A stretch of DNA of 54,024 nucleotides from an uncultured Eubacteriales bacterium. GTDB lineage: Bacteria; Bacillota; Clostridia; Oscillospirales; Acutalibacteraceae. Position 1 is the stretch's first letter; each line of letters opens with the position of its first letter. A model generated the notes under the pieces. The model saw only the letters and a program-made list of their open reading frames with translations. It searched no databases and was not told the DNA's origin. Shown one piece after another: positions 8,161 to 15,614 of the stretch. A program made the translations under genes and the position numbers. The stretch covers positions 1-54,024 of the forward strand of contig ONID01000003.1 in the NCBI GenBank assembly GCA_900317765.1, in the 5' to 3' direction.

Positions 8161-9285
8161 ATGCTGCAATTTGAAGAACTGATGCTGACACTTCGCAATT
8201 TAAAGCCCGACATGGACGATCTGAAGGAAGCTCTGGGCTATGACAAGCTCACCGCCGAGATTGCCGATCTGGAGCAGAAGGCAGCAGCTCCCGACTTCTG
8301 GGACGATATGGAAAATTCACAGAAGGTGCTCAAACGCACTGCCACTCTCAAGGGCAAGATTGCCGCATTCGACGCGATCACAAACAAGTACGACGATACA
8401 ATGACCCTGATCGAGCTTGGCGACGAGGAGGGCGAACTGGAGCTTCTCGACGAAGCACAGACGGAAGTGGACGCCATCAAGAAATCCATTGAAGAGCTGC
8501 GTCTGACCACGCTGCTCACAGGCGAATATGACTCCAACAACGCTATTCTCACCTTCCACGCCGGTGCCGGCGGCACCGAGGCACAGGACTGGGCGGAAAT
8601 GCTCTTCCGCATGTACAACCGATGGGGTGAGCGCCACGGCTTCAAGGTCAAGACCATCGATTATCTCGACGGCGACGAAGCGGGACTCAAAAGCGCATCT
8701 ATTCTCATCGAAGGAACCAATGCCTACGGCTATCTGAAGTGCGAAATGGGCGTGCACCGTCTGGTGCGCATCTCTCCCTTTGATTCATCGGGACGCAGAC
8801 ACACCTCCTTCGCTTCGCTCGAAGTAATGCCCGAAATCGACGACGACACGGATGTTGAAATCCGCCCCGAAGACCTGCACATTGACACCTACCGTTCGAG
8901 CGGTGCAGGCGGACAGCACATTAACAAGACCGATTCCGCTGTCAGAATCACCCATATTCCCACAGGCATCGTTTGTGCCTGCCAGAACGAGCGCAGCCAG
9001 GTGCAGAATAAGGCAATGGCCATGAAGATGCTCAAGTCCAAGCTCATGGAAATCAAGGAGCGCGAAAACCTCGAAAAAATCGAAGATATCAAGGGCGTTC
9101 AGAAGGAAATTGCATGGGGCAGCCAGATACGTTCCTATGTATTCATGCCCTACACCCTCGCCAAGGACCACCGCACGGGCTACGAGATGGGCAACATCAA
9201 CGCGGTCATGGACGGCGACATCGACGGCTTCATCAATGCATACCTCAAGGCTCAGAGCCTCAATGCGCTGGGCAACTTTGAATAA
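8161..9285 (+). CDS. prfB: Peptide chain release factor 2
   Basis: Reads UAA and UGA stop codons and triggers peptidyl-tRNA hydrolysis on the ribosome. The 374-residue protein has the RF2 anticodon-like motif SPF (MGVHRLVRISPFDSSGRR) and the catalytic GGQ in RSSGAGGQHINKTDSAVR near residue 250. Unlike many prfB genes, it is open from the first codon: the region equivalent to the programmed +1 frameshift near codon 25 reads LKEALGYDKL with no in-frame TGA. Start ATG 8161 fits the family N-terminus (MLQFEEL), although the nearest purine block (GAAAGG) is rather far upstream at about 14 bases. It has its own promoter. Confidence 0.96.
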   Translation: MLQFEELMLTLRNLKPDMDDLKEALGYDKLTAEIADLEQKAAAPDFWDDMENSQKVLKRTATLKGKIAAFDAITNKYDDTMTLIELGDEEGELELLDEAQTEVDAIKKSIEELRLTTLLTGEYDSNNAILTFHAGAGGTEAQDWAEMLFRMYNRWGERHGFKVKTIDYLDGDEAGLKSASILIEGTNAYGYLKCEMGVHRLVRISPFDSSGRRHTSFASLEVMPEIDDDTDVEIRPEDLHIDTYRSSGAGGQHINKTDSAVRITHIPTGIVCACQNERSQVQNKAMAMKMLKSKLMEIKERENLEKIEDIKGVQKEIAWGSQIRSYVFMPYTLAKDHRTGYEMGNINAVMDGDIDGFINAYLKAQSLNALGNFE

Positions 9286-9312
9286 TCCTTCAGGTGAGGA
9301 AGTGGCAGCAAA

Positions 9313-9786
9313 ATGTTTTACTTAGGAGAAATAACCGCCCTGCTGATCTGCTGGCTCTTTTACTGTGAATTCTACTGGATGATGGAGCGAAAGGTACTGA
9401 AAGCGTGCAGCAGACAATATATCGACAAGCGGTGCCAGAAGACAACCGACCGCCTGTTCTTTACCCCGGTCAGCGGCAAGGCTCATCTCGGTACACTCTA
9501 CTATCTCAACCGGCTGCTCGTTTATTATCTTGCCACGCTTACGACAGTCCATCTTCTCTTTGGCTGGGCTGAAATCACACAGAACCCCATCAGGATTCTC
9601 ACTACGTTCACGGTCGTATTGCTGGGACTTTTCGCTCTGATCAATTCTTCAAAAAGCGCCGAATACATATGCGCCAACATCAATGTCACTTCAAAAAGAA
9701 ATATTCTTTTATTCAGGATTCTTTCATGTGTTTCCGTGATGATTCTGATACTGGTGTATCTGTATTTTGCCTGGGCTTATCTGTAA
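9313..9786 (+). CDS. Small multi-pass membrane protein, function unknown
   Basis: A 157-residue protein lying 27 bp after prfB and probably co-transcribed with it. It has about four hydrophobic segments: residues 4-20 (LGEITALLICWLFYCEF), 65-85 (YYLNRLLVYYLATLTTVHLL), 95-112 (ILTTFTVVLLGLFALI) and the C-terminal ILSCVSVMILILVYLYFAW. A short basic cytoplasmic loop (SRQYIDKRCQKTTDR) follows the first. I do not recognise a family. The ribosome binding site is weak (GAGGAAGTGG, 12-15 bases upstream), so the start at ATG 9313 is not certain. No terminator follows before the next promoter at 9829. Confidence 0.7.
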   Translation: MFYLGEITALLICWLFYCEFYWMMERKVLKACSRQYIDKRCQKTTDRLFFTPVSGKAHLGTLYYLNRLLVYYLATLTTVHLLFGWAEITQNPIRILTTFTVVLLGLFALINSSKSAEYICANINVTSKRNILLFRILSCVSVMILILVYLYFAWAYL

Positions 9787-9828
9787 TTTTTCGTCAGCCA
9801 TTATTTTGCATAAATTTTTATAAAAGAC

Positions 9829-9857
9829 TTTACTTTTTTCATTGTAATGTGTATAAT
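9829..9857 (+). promoter_or_regulatory. Sigma-A-type promoter of the TIR-like gene
   Basis: TTTACT at 9829-9834 and TATAAT at 9852-9857 with a 17-bp spacer. The layout and the CTTTACTTTTTT block match the prfB promoter. Confidence 0.75.
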
Positions 9858-9888
9858 AAAGTAAAATAACTGTGTGGAGGTTTTTGCA

Positions 9889-10692
9889 TTGAATATAATC
9901 AATAAACCGATCAAGTCCTTCAAAGGGGACGGAAAATTTGTTTATGTCTGTTACTCACTGGAAGACAAAGATGTCGTTTTCCCGATTCTGACCAAACTCG
10001 ACAGTTGCAGATACCGCGTAAGATACGATGAATGCAATCAGGAAGAAGTCAAGGTTGACGCTCTCCGCAAGCACAACATAAAAAACTGCGAGGTTTTTCT
10101 TGCTTTCCTTTCCCAGAAAGCGCTTCAGTCCCCCTATGTGGTAAACCAGCTCGAAATGGCACAGACATTTGAGGCAAACGTTTTCCTCGTATATATCGAC
10201 GGTCAGGAAACTGCCGACAGCGCCTCTCACATGTTCGGTTCTGATGTCAAGGGTATCCGATTGGACGAAACAGACGATAACAGCTTCATGGAGGTCATGG
10301 ACCAGCTGCTCAAGGACTGCCAGGAACCGGAAAAGATAGAGGAACGCGTTTTTACCTATGAAGAGCTTCTCGACGAAGTTTATCCCGATCAAGAGAATTC
10401 TAACAAGGAAACTTTTGTCAACAACACTGATCAGGACAATGAGAAGATACAGAAGGCGGCAGCCTCCGCAACAAAGGCTTCCACAATAGCCAAGCGGCAG
10501 AAGCGGCAGAAAAACGGCAGATCATTTGTCAATGCCGTTCTTGTTGTTGGCGCAATGGCGCTTATCGCTTTTCTCATTTATCTCTTCTTCGGCGATCAGA
10601 TCAACGAAATGCTGAGTGAGGATAACCAGGTGGTCAACTTTATTCCCGCTTTTCGCAATTTTACCCGTGTTGTCGGAATGATTTTCCGATAA
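9889..10692 (+). CDS. Membrane-anchored TIR-like domain protein
   Basis: A 267-residue protein in three parts: a TIR-like domain at about 15-145, a charged linker (146-210) and one membrane helix near 213-234 (FVNAVLVVGAMALIAFLIYL), with a short tail. The TIR signs are a first strand KFVYVCYSLEDKD (the FISYS-like box), a Cys/Asp segment VRYDECNQEE, CEVFLAFLSQKALQSPYVVN and VFLVYIDG. Bacterial TIR NADases usually have SPW-x3-E with a catalytic Glu; here it reads SPYVVNQLE, so Gln87 stands where Glu is expected and NADase activity is doubtful. Start TTG 9889 is eight bases after GGAGG. Monocistronic with its own promoter and terminator. Role unknown: defence, signalling and scaffold are all possible. 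Confidence 0.75.
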   Translation: MNIINKPIKSFKGDGKFVYVCYSLEDKDVVFPILTKLDSCRYRVRYDECNQEEVKVDALRKHNIKNCEVFLAFLSQKALQSPYVVNQLEMAQTFEANVFLVYIDGQETADSASHMFGSDVKGIRLDETDDNSFMEVMDQLLKDCQEPEKIEERVFTYEELLDEVYPDQENSNKETFVNNTDQDNEKIQKAAASATKASTIAKRQKRQKNGRSFVNAVLVVGAMALIAFLIYLFFGDQINEMLSEDNQVVNFIPAFRNFTRVVGMIFR

Positions 10693-10718
10693 TTTATCAT
10701 ACTTAATTCACATTGATT

Positions 10719-10751
10719 CCGCGCATTGCTTTTTGCTTTGCGCGGTTTTTT
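10719..10751 (+). terminator. Rho-independent terminator of the TIR-like gene
   Basis: A 7-bp stem CCGCGCA with TGCGCGG, 13-nt loop, followed by six T. Confidence 0.75.
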
Positions 10752-10759
10752 GCGCAAAA

Positions 10760-10799
10760 ACACCCCCAATCACTTTTCATCTGAAGTGATTGGGGGTGT
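10760..10799 (-). terminator. Strong hairpin terminator, probably for the minus-strand lipoprotein gene
   Basis: A perfect 16-bp stem (10760-10775 with 10784-10799) and an 8-nt loop. On the minus strand it is followed by TTTTT, which suits the convergent lipoprotein gene ending at 10827; it may also back up the plus-strand terminator. Confidence 0.8.
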
Positions 10800-10826
10800 A
10801 ATCAATTAAAAAAAGGCCAGCGATGA

Positions 10827-13160
10827 TCAATCATCGTCTACTTCAACTGTTACCTTGCGCACCTTTACCTTGACCTTTGACACGCGACGTTTGTACTCTC
10901 CGAGCATACCGAGAGCATCCAGATCACTGATCATATCGTCGTCGGTGTACTCTTGCGGAGTGTAGCGTTCAACAGGATCGATAACAGGAATCGTTTCAAC
11001 CACAGGTTCCGGTTCGGGTTCGGGATCCTTTTCGACAAATTCGTCGGTGGGACGGTACTTCTCGGGATAGCTGATAACGGGATCCATATCCGGTACGGCA
11101 GGCATCGGCATAGGCATCGGAATCGGTTCGGGTTCCGGCTCGGGTTCAGGTTCAGGCTCCGGCTCGGGTTCGGGCTCCGGCTCGGGTTCGGGCTCGGGTT
11201 CAGGCTCTGACAGCAGACTGAAGTCAAACGGAACGAATTCCTCCTCCGGTTCAAACTCCGCGGTGAGATCACGCGGTTCGGGTTCTTCATAATAGGGTTC
11301 GGGTTCCGGCTCGGGCAGCGGCATGGGCTGCGGAGCCACAGGAATCGGAATATAGACCGGCTGCTGTGGCATCGGCTCGGGCGGTCTTCTCTTGAAGCGG
11401 TCGGGAATATCAATTCTTCCGGTCTTGTAGAGATAGAGCAGTACAGCCATGACCACAAGAAGTATGAGCAGCAGCACAAACAGAACGATGAAGAAGATGG
11501 CCCAGCCGTTGAAGTAATTGCCGTCGATCGTGATGGTCTGAATTCCGTTGCTCAGACCGAAACCTATCACGTCCTCCTGATTGTCCATGGTCTTGGTGGC
11601 CTGTTCGCCGTCCACCGTACAGGTGACGCGGGTGATGTTGTTGCCCTCACAGCTGTATGTGTAGATATAACCCTTCACATTCATCAGCGAGATAAGGGAA
11701 GTTATGTCGTAGCTGTCGATCAGCTTTGTGGTGGGATGTATCTTGAAAATGCCCCAGTTGCTGTCGTAACCCAGCGCACGGGCGCCGACGCCTCCGAAAA
11801 GCACCGTTTCGGCTGCGACCACCTTGCGGGCGCTTCCCTCGACATAAATCTTGACCGTGGGCGTCGTCTCATTTTCCACCTTGATCTCGGTGTTGGATGC
11901 GCCCTTGACATTGTAATACTCGGAGATATTGTCCAGAACAACAGGGTCTGTATTCTTATCCAGATAAATGACAATTTCACGAATGAAACTGTTGCCACCG
12001 GTCTGAATCAGATTGTAGTCGATTTCATCGACACGCGCCATTTTTCTCATGACGGTCTTGAACCTGATATTGGAGAAGCTGCCGGTCGCCGTCATCTTTC
12101 CTCCGTCGGAGGTCGTATCGGCGGTTCTCTCCTGTTCGCCGTCGTCAATGTTGATCTGATAGGGAGTGCCCACCTCGGAACTGACCGCGTAGGTCACATT
12201 GACATTGCTCTCACCGCCGAAATAGGATAAATCTAAATCTTCGGAAAGCTCCGTGCTCTGTGCCAACGGCTGGGACAGATCGGTGACATTGCCGAAGGAT
12301 ACAGCGGATGTGCGGTTGGTGAGATCGGCCATATAGCCCTGCATCTGTGAAGGATTGGACGCGGTAAACTCCACCGTATAAGTCAGCACGCCGCCGCGTT
12401 TTCTGCTCGACCATCTGCCGCTGTCAGGAACGCTTTCATCGAAAAATTTGTTAATCAATTCGACCTGCTTTGCATCAACGGCAGAAGGCATAGCCACCTG
12501 CATAACACGTTCCATCTCGCCGCTGTTCTTCATGAGCGTAGTAATATTGACGGCTGTGACCACCGACTGACCGCCCGATTCAACATTCACCTGACCGCCG
12601 TCGGACTTGAATTCCTCACCGTCCAGAATGATCTTGACGCCGGTCTGTTTCCAGAATTTTTCGGACGAATAAGCCTGTGAAGCGTTGGTTAGTCCATTCT
12701 CGGTGATAACTCTGTCCATCCAGCCGAAAAGCTCACGGCTCTCGAAATTTTCCTTGAAAAGTACGCCTCTGGTAAATACTCCCGTGGAATAGGAGAAGGT
12801 GACCTCCGGCGCTTTGCTGAGCAGGTTCTTGAGCTTATCCACATAATCCTGCTTTGACTCAAAGGAAAGCGTAAAATCGTAGACCGCCTCGTTATCCCGG
12901 ACGTCATACTTATAAGTGAGCTCTCTCGGAATAGCGTCATTGATCAGTCCGTTCAGATCTTCCACACCGCCGGGAAGCTTGGTGTTGAGTTCGTCAACAT
13001 CAAACGTGACCGACATGACACGGCTTCCGCTGAAACTGCTGCCATCCAACGTGATCTCGGTTCCCATATTGGCACAACCGCTCAGCAACAGCAGCATAAG
13101 TATGCCCGAAAAGAGGACAAACAGCTTTACCTTTAAGGTTCCATGCGTTTTATTTTTCAT
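10827..13160 (-). CDS. Large lipoprotein with transmembrane helix and Glu-Pro-repeat cytoplasmic tail
   Basis: A 777-residue protein of unknown function. The N-terminus is a lipoprotein signal (lipobox LLSGC, Cys at about 29). About 500 extracytoplasmic residues follow and seem to contain two related segments (FTLSFESKQDYVDKLKNLL near 100 and VEFTASNPSQMQGYMADL near 270), suggesting an internal duplication. A single membrane helix (AIFFIVLFVLLLILLVVMAV) lies near 555-578. The cytoplasmic tail of about 190 residues is proline- and glutamate-rich, with around 14 consecutive Glu-Pro units at 11124-11207, and ends in a basic-acidic peptide (RRVSKVKVKVRKVTVEVDDD). A protein with both a lipid anchor and a helix would be held to the membrane twice. 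GAGGGGAG precedes ATG 13160. Confidence 0.82.
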   Translation of the reverse strand: MKNKTHGTLKVKLFVLFSGILMLLLLSGCANMGTEITLDGSSFSGSRVMSVTFDVDELNTKLPGGVEDLNGLINDAIPRELTYKYDVRDNEAVYDFTLSFESKQDYVDKLKNLLSKAPEVTFSYSTGVFTRGVLFKENFESRELFGWMDRVITENGLTNASQAYSSEKFWKQTGVKIILDGEEFKSDGGQVNVESGGQSVVTAVNITTLMKNSGEMERVMQVAMPSAVDAKQVELINKFFDESVPDSGRWSSRKRGGVLTYTVEFTASNPSQMQGYMADLTNRTSAVSFGNVTDLSQPLAQSTELSEDLDLSYFGGESNVNVTYAVSSEVGTPYQINIDDGEQERTADTTSDGGKMTATGSFSNIRFKTVMRKMARVDEIDYNLIQTGGNSFIREIVIYLDKNTDPVVLDNISEYYNVKGASNTEIKVENETTPTVKIYVEGSARKVVAAETVLFGGVGARALGYDSNWGIFKIHPTTKLIDSYDITSLISLMNVKGYIYTYSCEGNNITRVTCTVDGEQATKTMDNQEDVIGFGLSNGIQTITIDGNYFNGWAIFFIVLFVLLLILLVVMAVLLYLYKTGRIDIPDRFKRRPPEPMPQQPVYIPIPVAPQPMPLPEPEPEPYYEEPEPRDLTAEFEPEEEFVPFDFSLLSEPEPEPEPEPEPEPEPEPEPEPEPEPEPIPMPMPMPAVPDMDPVISYPEKYRPTDEFVEKDPEPEPEPVVETIPVIDPVERYTPQEYTDDDMISDLDALGMLGEYKRRVSKVKVKVRKVTVEVDDD
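11124..11207 (-). repeat. In-frame 6-bp tandem repeat coding (Glu-Pro)n
   Basis: About 14 near-identical hexamers (GAACCG/GAGCCC variants on the minus strand) encode an uninterrupted Glu-Pro run in the tail of the 777-residue lipoprotein. Third-position variation shows it is not a recent perfect expansion, but hexamer repeats can change length without frameshift. Confidence 0.9.
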
Positions 13161-13275
13161 AAAACAATGAACTCCCCTCTAAAGAATCATTTTTCCGTCC
13201 CCGGAAAAGGTTGCATATTCGTGATAAAAGACAATAAAATAACCTTCATCACAGATTTATACAATTACAACTTAA

Positions 13276-13304
13276 ATTATAATTCAATCTATCAAAAAAA
13301 TCAA
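13276..13304 (-). promoter_or_regulatory. Promoter of the 777-residue lipoprotein gene
   Basis: Minus strand: TTGATT (13304-13299), 17-bp spacer, TATAAT (13281-13276). It sits in the 206-bp AT-rich gap and gives a leader of about 110 nt. Confidence 0.7.
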
Positions 13305-13366
13305 CAATTTTTAAATATTTCCGTAACAATTCATAAGAATTTTTTTAGGATTTTTATACAAGGAAA

Positions 13367-13804
13367 TTATTCTACGCTATAATTGTACCGTATGGCATAA
13401 TAAATCGCTTTTTGCACCATTATATCCGTAAACTGCTCCCCAATATCGCCCTCATCAGGTGTAATGGATTGATTCCTGATGATGGAGTCTATCACCTGAT
13501 TGGCACGGGACGGGTTGATTCCCGAATAATCGGTCAGTTTGATTTCGGTGTACATTCCGTTGACCACCGTGACATCGACATTGGCGTACATATGCCCCGA
13601 CGAATAGGAGCCGGAAAAAGTCTTTTCACTGAAAGCACTGATGTCTATATCCTCCACCGTCGCATCCTGTTCAACCAGTCCTTCGTTGATGCGATAGATC
13701 ATCTTGGGTATAATGAATGCCGCTGCCAGAACCGAAATGATCACAATAGCGATCCATTTACCGTACCTGCGTTTTTTGGCGGGCTTTTTCTCCTTACTTT
13801 TCAA
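13367..13804 (-). CDS. Membrane-anchored FMN-binding-domain-like protein
   Basis: A 145-residue protein: basic N-terminus (KSKEKKPAKKRRYGK), one membrane helix near 17-33 (WIAIVIISVLAAAFIIP), then a domain of about 95 residues that resembles the FMN-binding domain seen in RnfG/NqrC and related flavoproteins. The similarity lies in the FSGSYSSGHMYANVDVTVVNG-type opening, followed by TEIKLTDYSGINPSRANQVID and a final VQKAIYYAIRYN. The usual flavin attachment motif SGAT is replaced by IGEQFTD, so covalent FMN is not expected. Start TTG 13804 has GGGAG nine bases upstream. It is 206 bp upstream of the lipoprotein gene on the same strand; whether they share a role is unknown. Confidence 0.7.
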   Translation of the reverse strand: MKSKEKKPAKKRRYGKWIAIVIISVLAAAFIIPKMIYRINEGLVEQDATVEDIDISAFSEKTFSGSYSSGHMYANVDVTVVNGMYTEIKLTDYSGINPSRANQVIDSIIRNQSITPDEGDIGEQFTDIMVQKAIYYAIRYNYSVE

Positions 13805-14199
13805 AAAATAACTCTCCCTTCCAGTATCTGTTCGATTATTATACCATACTTTCCGGGGAAGTGTATGTCATTATCGTAAAAAAATAAAAATTTCAGCCCC
13901 CGACGCGGCTAAGCCATCGGGGGCTGAAATTTTAAGAGGGATTATAATGAAAAAAAGAAAAAAGGGGATGTCGTAGTTGATTGCTCAAGGCTGCGCCTCA
14001 AGTCTGTATTGAATCTATCTAAGCCTCAAAGCCGATTGGCATTGACGGCAGGAACAATCATGCGGTAAGTGGTGATTATATCCTGTATCAGGTGATGCCC
14101 CGGACGGAGGACGGTATGAATACGCCCGCCGTCCGACGCGAATTGACAATTGAAATGAACTACCGCACAGGGTTCGGACTGACTTTATTGAAAAGCCAA
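13805..14199. other. Non-coding spacer with structured segments
   Basis: No credible gene. It holds the terminator hairpin at 13887-13933, a run of purines at 13948-13969, and an inverted repeat CGGACGG (14101-14107) with CCGTCCG (14129-14135) that encloses the small palindrome GTATGAATAC. A frame beginning at 14092 on the plus strand only extends into the antisense of the 14200 gene and has no ribosome binding site. It could be a structured 3' untranslated region of the minus-strand gene at 14200-14454, or an RNA gene; I cannot match a known RNA family. Confidence 0.5.
13887..13933 (-). terminator. Strong hairpin terminator
   Basis: A perfect 17-bp stem (13887-13903 with 13917-13933) and 13-nt loop. 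The arms begin AAAA and end TTTT, so it can work in both directions. It most likely ends the minus-strand transcript coming from the 14200-14454 gene. Confidence 0.8.
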
Positions 14200-14454
14200 T
14201 TAGTCCTCGATGACCTTGTAGAGCTTATACTTGACAAGAATCTCCTCGTCCTTGATGTTGTCACAAACCAGAGTTGCGTTGGAGATGATGCCGCCCTCGA
14301 TGAGCTTCTGGAGACCGACCAGCTGGCAAAGCTTGCTCTTGAGGTTGAGCTTGTCGCCCTCATCTGTTACCAGGTAAATGTTGCCCTGGCATTTGTCAAT
14401 GATCGCAAGGAATTCGTTGACGTCTACATTGCTAAGTGACCATACTGTACTCAT
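14200..14454 (-). CDS. Small protein, possibly HPr-like, 84 residues
   Basis: Begins MSTVWSLSNVDVNEFLAIID and contains IYLVTDEGDKLNLKSKLCQL followed by VGLQKLIEGG. The order of elements (helix, LVT-x-x-G strand, K-S-K-L-x-x-L-x-G-L helix, short final strands) recalls HPr-related proteins of Clostridia, but no active-site His is present where HPr carries His15, so phosphocarrier activity is not implied. Start ATG 14454 is preceded by AAAGGATG at suitable spacing. It has a near-consensus promoter (14576-14603) and a leader of about 120 nt, and appears monocistronic. The strong promoter suggests appreciable expression. Confidence 0.75.
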   Translation of the reverse strand: MSTVWSLSNVDVNEFLAIIDKCQGNIYLVTDEGDKLNLKSKLCQLVGLQKLIEGGIISNATLVCDNIKDEEILVKYKLYKVIED

Positions 14455-14575
14455 AATAAATCATCCTTTCAAAAAATGACCTTTGTAAAAATGCTGATTA
14501 CAGGTTTAGTCTGCGGGTCACAACTGCCCGGGAATTTGTTCCCTTGCATTTGCTCCCTTCGCAATCACCGTTGTC

Positions 14576-14603
14576 ATTATACCACACTTCCCGTCAATGT
14601 CAA
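14576..14603 (-). promoter_or_regulatory. Promoter of the 84-residue protein gene
   Basis: Minus strand: TTGACA (14603-14598), 16-bp spacer, TATAAT (14581-14576). Both hexamers are perfect. A small hairpin GGGAA/TTCCC lies in the leader near 14531-14543. Confidence 0.75.
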
Positions 14604-14871
14604 TAGTTTTGAAGTAATTTTTTCGTCAAATAATCCAAAGAAAAGTGACCTCCGTAAAAGAAAATTGCATTTTTTTGTGCAACTTGCACCTGCATTTTTC
14701 ATAGTCCCTCTTAATTCAAATGAAAAAAAGCAACATTGCTTGTGAGAAATCCCTCAAAACCAAAATCTTTCTTATTTGATTTTGTGCAACCGGGCTTTTG
14801 GACAAATGAAATTTTTTACACCTCAAAAGCCCGAAAAAATGCAATTAAATTCAAGAAATCATCAATAACTC

Positions 14872-14900
14872 TTGAACAGACGGCAATTTTGTGCTATTCT
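14872..14900 (+). promoter_or_regulatory. Possible promoter of the DUF2975-HTH pair
   Basis: TTGAAC (14872-14877) and TATTCT (14895-14900) separated by 17 bp, followed by a leader of about 210 nt to the 15119 start. Confidence 0.5.
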
Positions 14901-15118
14901 AATGATAGCGACAGGTGAATTCGGCAGTCTGCAATCAAACACGACACCCCGCTTTCATCTTCTATTATAATCCAAAAAATCCCAATAGTACATACCCTTT
15001 GAGATTTTTGGCAATACATCCAAATTTAAATGTCCGAATGCGTGCGTATTGCCGTCATTCGCGTGTCGCCAACACTTTTTCATCAAATGATTGCCTTGCC
15101 GGCAAGTGAAAGGAACGA

Positions 15119-15598
15119 ATGAATTTGAACAAATTAAAGAAATTCTTAAAATTTAACCTCAGCCACATGGCGTGTCTCTTTATCAGCATCATTATGCTTG
15201 TGGTTGCAGTGGTTTACGTCGCACTTCCCTGGCTGATCGATTTCTACATTGAAAACTCCGCCGTCGAAGTATCCCCCAATTCGCAGAAGGTCATGATCTC
15301 CATGCTGTACTCCATCGGCGTACCCACATTCATCACACTGGCAATGGCATGGCTGCTGACGATGAATATCAGCCGCGGTAAATCATTTATAATGAAAAAT
15401 GTGACCTATCTCAGAGTCGTCAGCATTTGCAGCGTCGTCATTTCCTTTATGGTGCTGTTCTTTTCAACATTTCTCACCTCATTTTTCCCGGTCATCATCA
15501 CCGTGATATTCCTGCTGCTGGCTCTTCTCTCGGCAGTTTTTGCCAACCTGTTCCAGACAGCAATCAAGTACAAAGAAGAAAATGACCTCACGGTCTGA
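15119..15598 (+). CDS. DUF2975 family membrane protein
   Basis: A 159-residue protein with four hydrophobic segments: LFISIIMLVVAVVYVALPWL near 20, VPTFITLAMAWLLTM near 75, VVSICSVVISFMVLFFSTFL near 100 and VIITVIFLLLALLSAVF near 125. Arrangement and the final FQTAIKYKEENDLTV match the DUF2975 (YoaS-like) family. ATG 15119 follows AAAGGA closely. As in many Firmicutes, the gene is followed at once by a short Cro/C1-type regulator gene, a conserved pair in which the regulator is thought to act with the membrane protein; function is not established. Confidence 0.85.
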   Translation: MNLNKLKKFLKFNLSHMACLFISIIMLVVAVVYVALPWLIDFYIENSAVEVSPNSQKVMISMLYSIGVPTFITLAMAWLLTMNISRGKSFIMKNVTYLRVVSICSVVISFMVLFFSTFLTSFFPVIITVIFLLLALLSAVFANLFQTAIKYKEENDLTV

Positions 15599-15614
15599 GT
15601 AAGGAGGAAAAACC

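Larger units (their letters stand above)
14455..15118. other. AT-rich spacer between divergent genes
   Basis: No gene is supported; short frames here lack ribosome binding sites. It holds two promoters (14576-14603 minus, 14872-14900 plus), a palindrome GTGCAAcTTGCAC at 14677-14689, an 11-bp direct repeat TTTTGTGCAAC (14674-14684 and 14780-14790), and an inverted repeat CGGGCTTTTG / CAAAAGCCCG at 14791-14833. These may be regulator sites for one of the flanking genes. Confidence 0.6.

Noticed and set aside
13934..14199. 6S RNA, SRP RNA, RNase P or tmRNA in this spacer
   Set aside because: I looked for the SRP tetraloop region, the RNase P core and the tmRNA 3' end and found none; the fold does not resemble 6S RNA closely enough to claim it.
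14092..14439. 115-codon plus-strand frame over the 84-residue gene
   Set aside because: Mostly antisense to the 14200-14454 gene, which has a ribosome binding site and a consensus promoter; the plus frame has neither.
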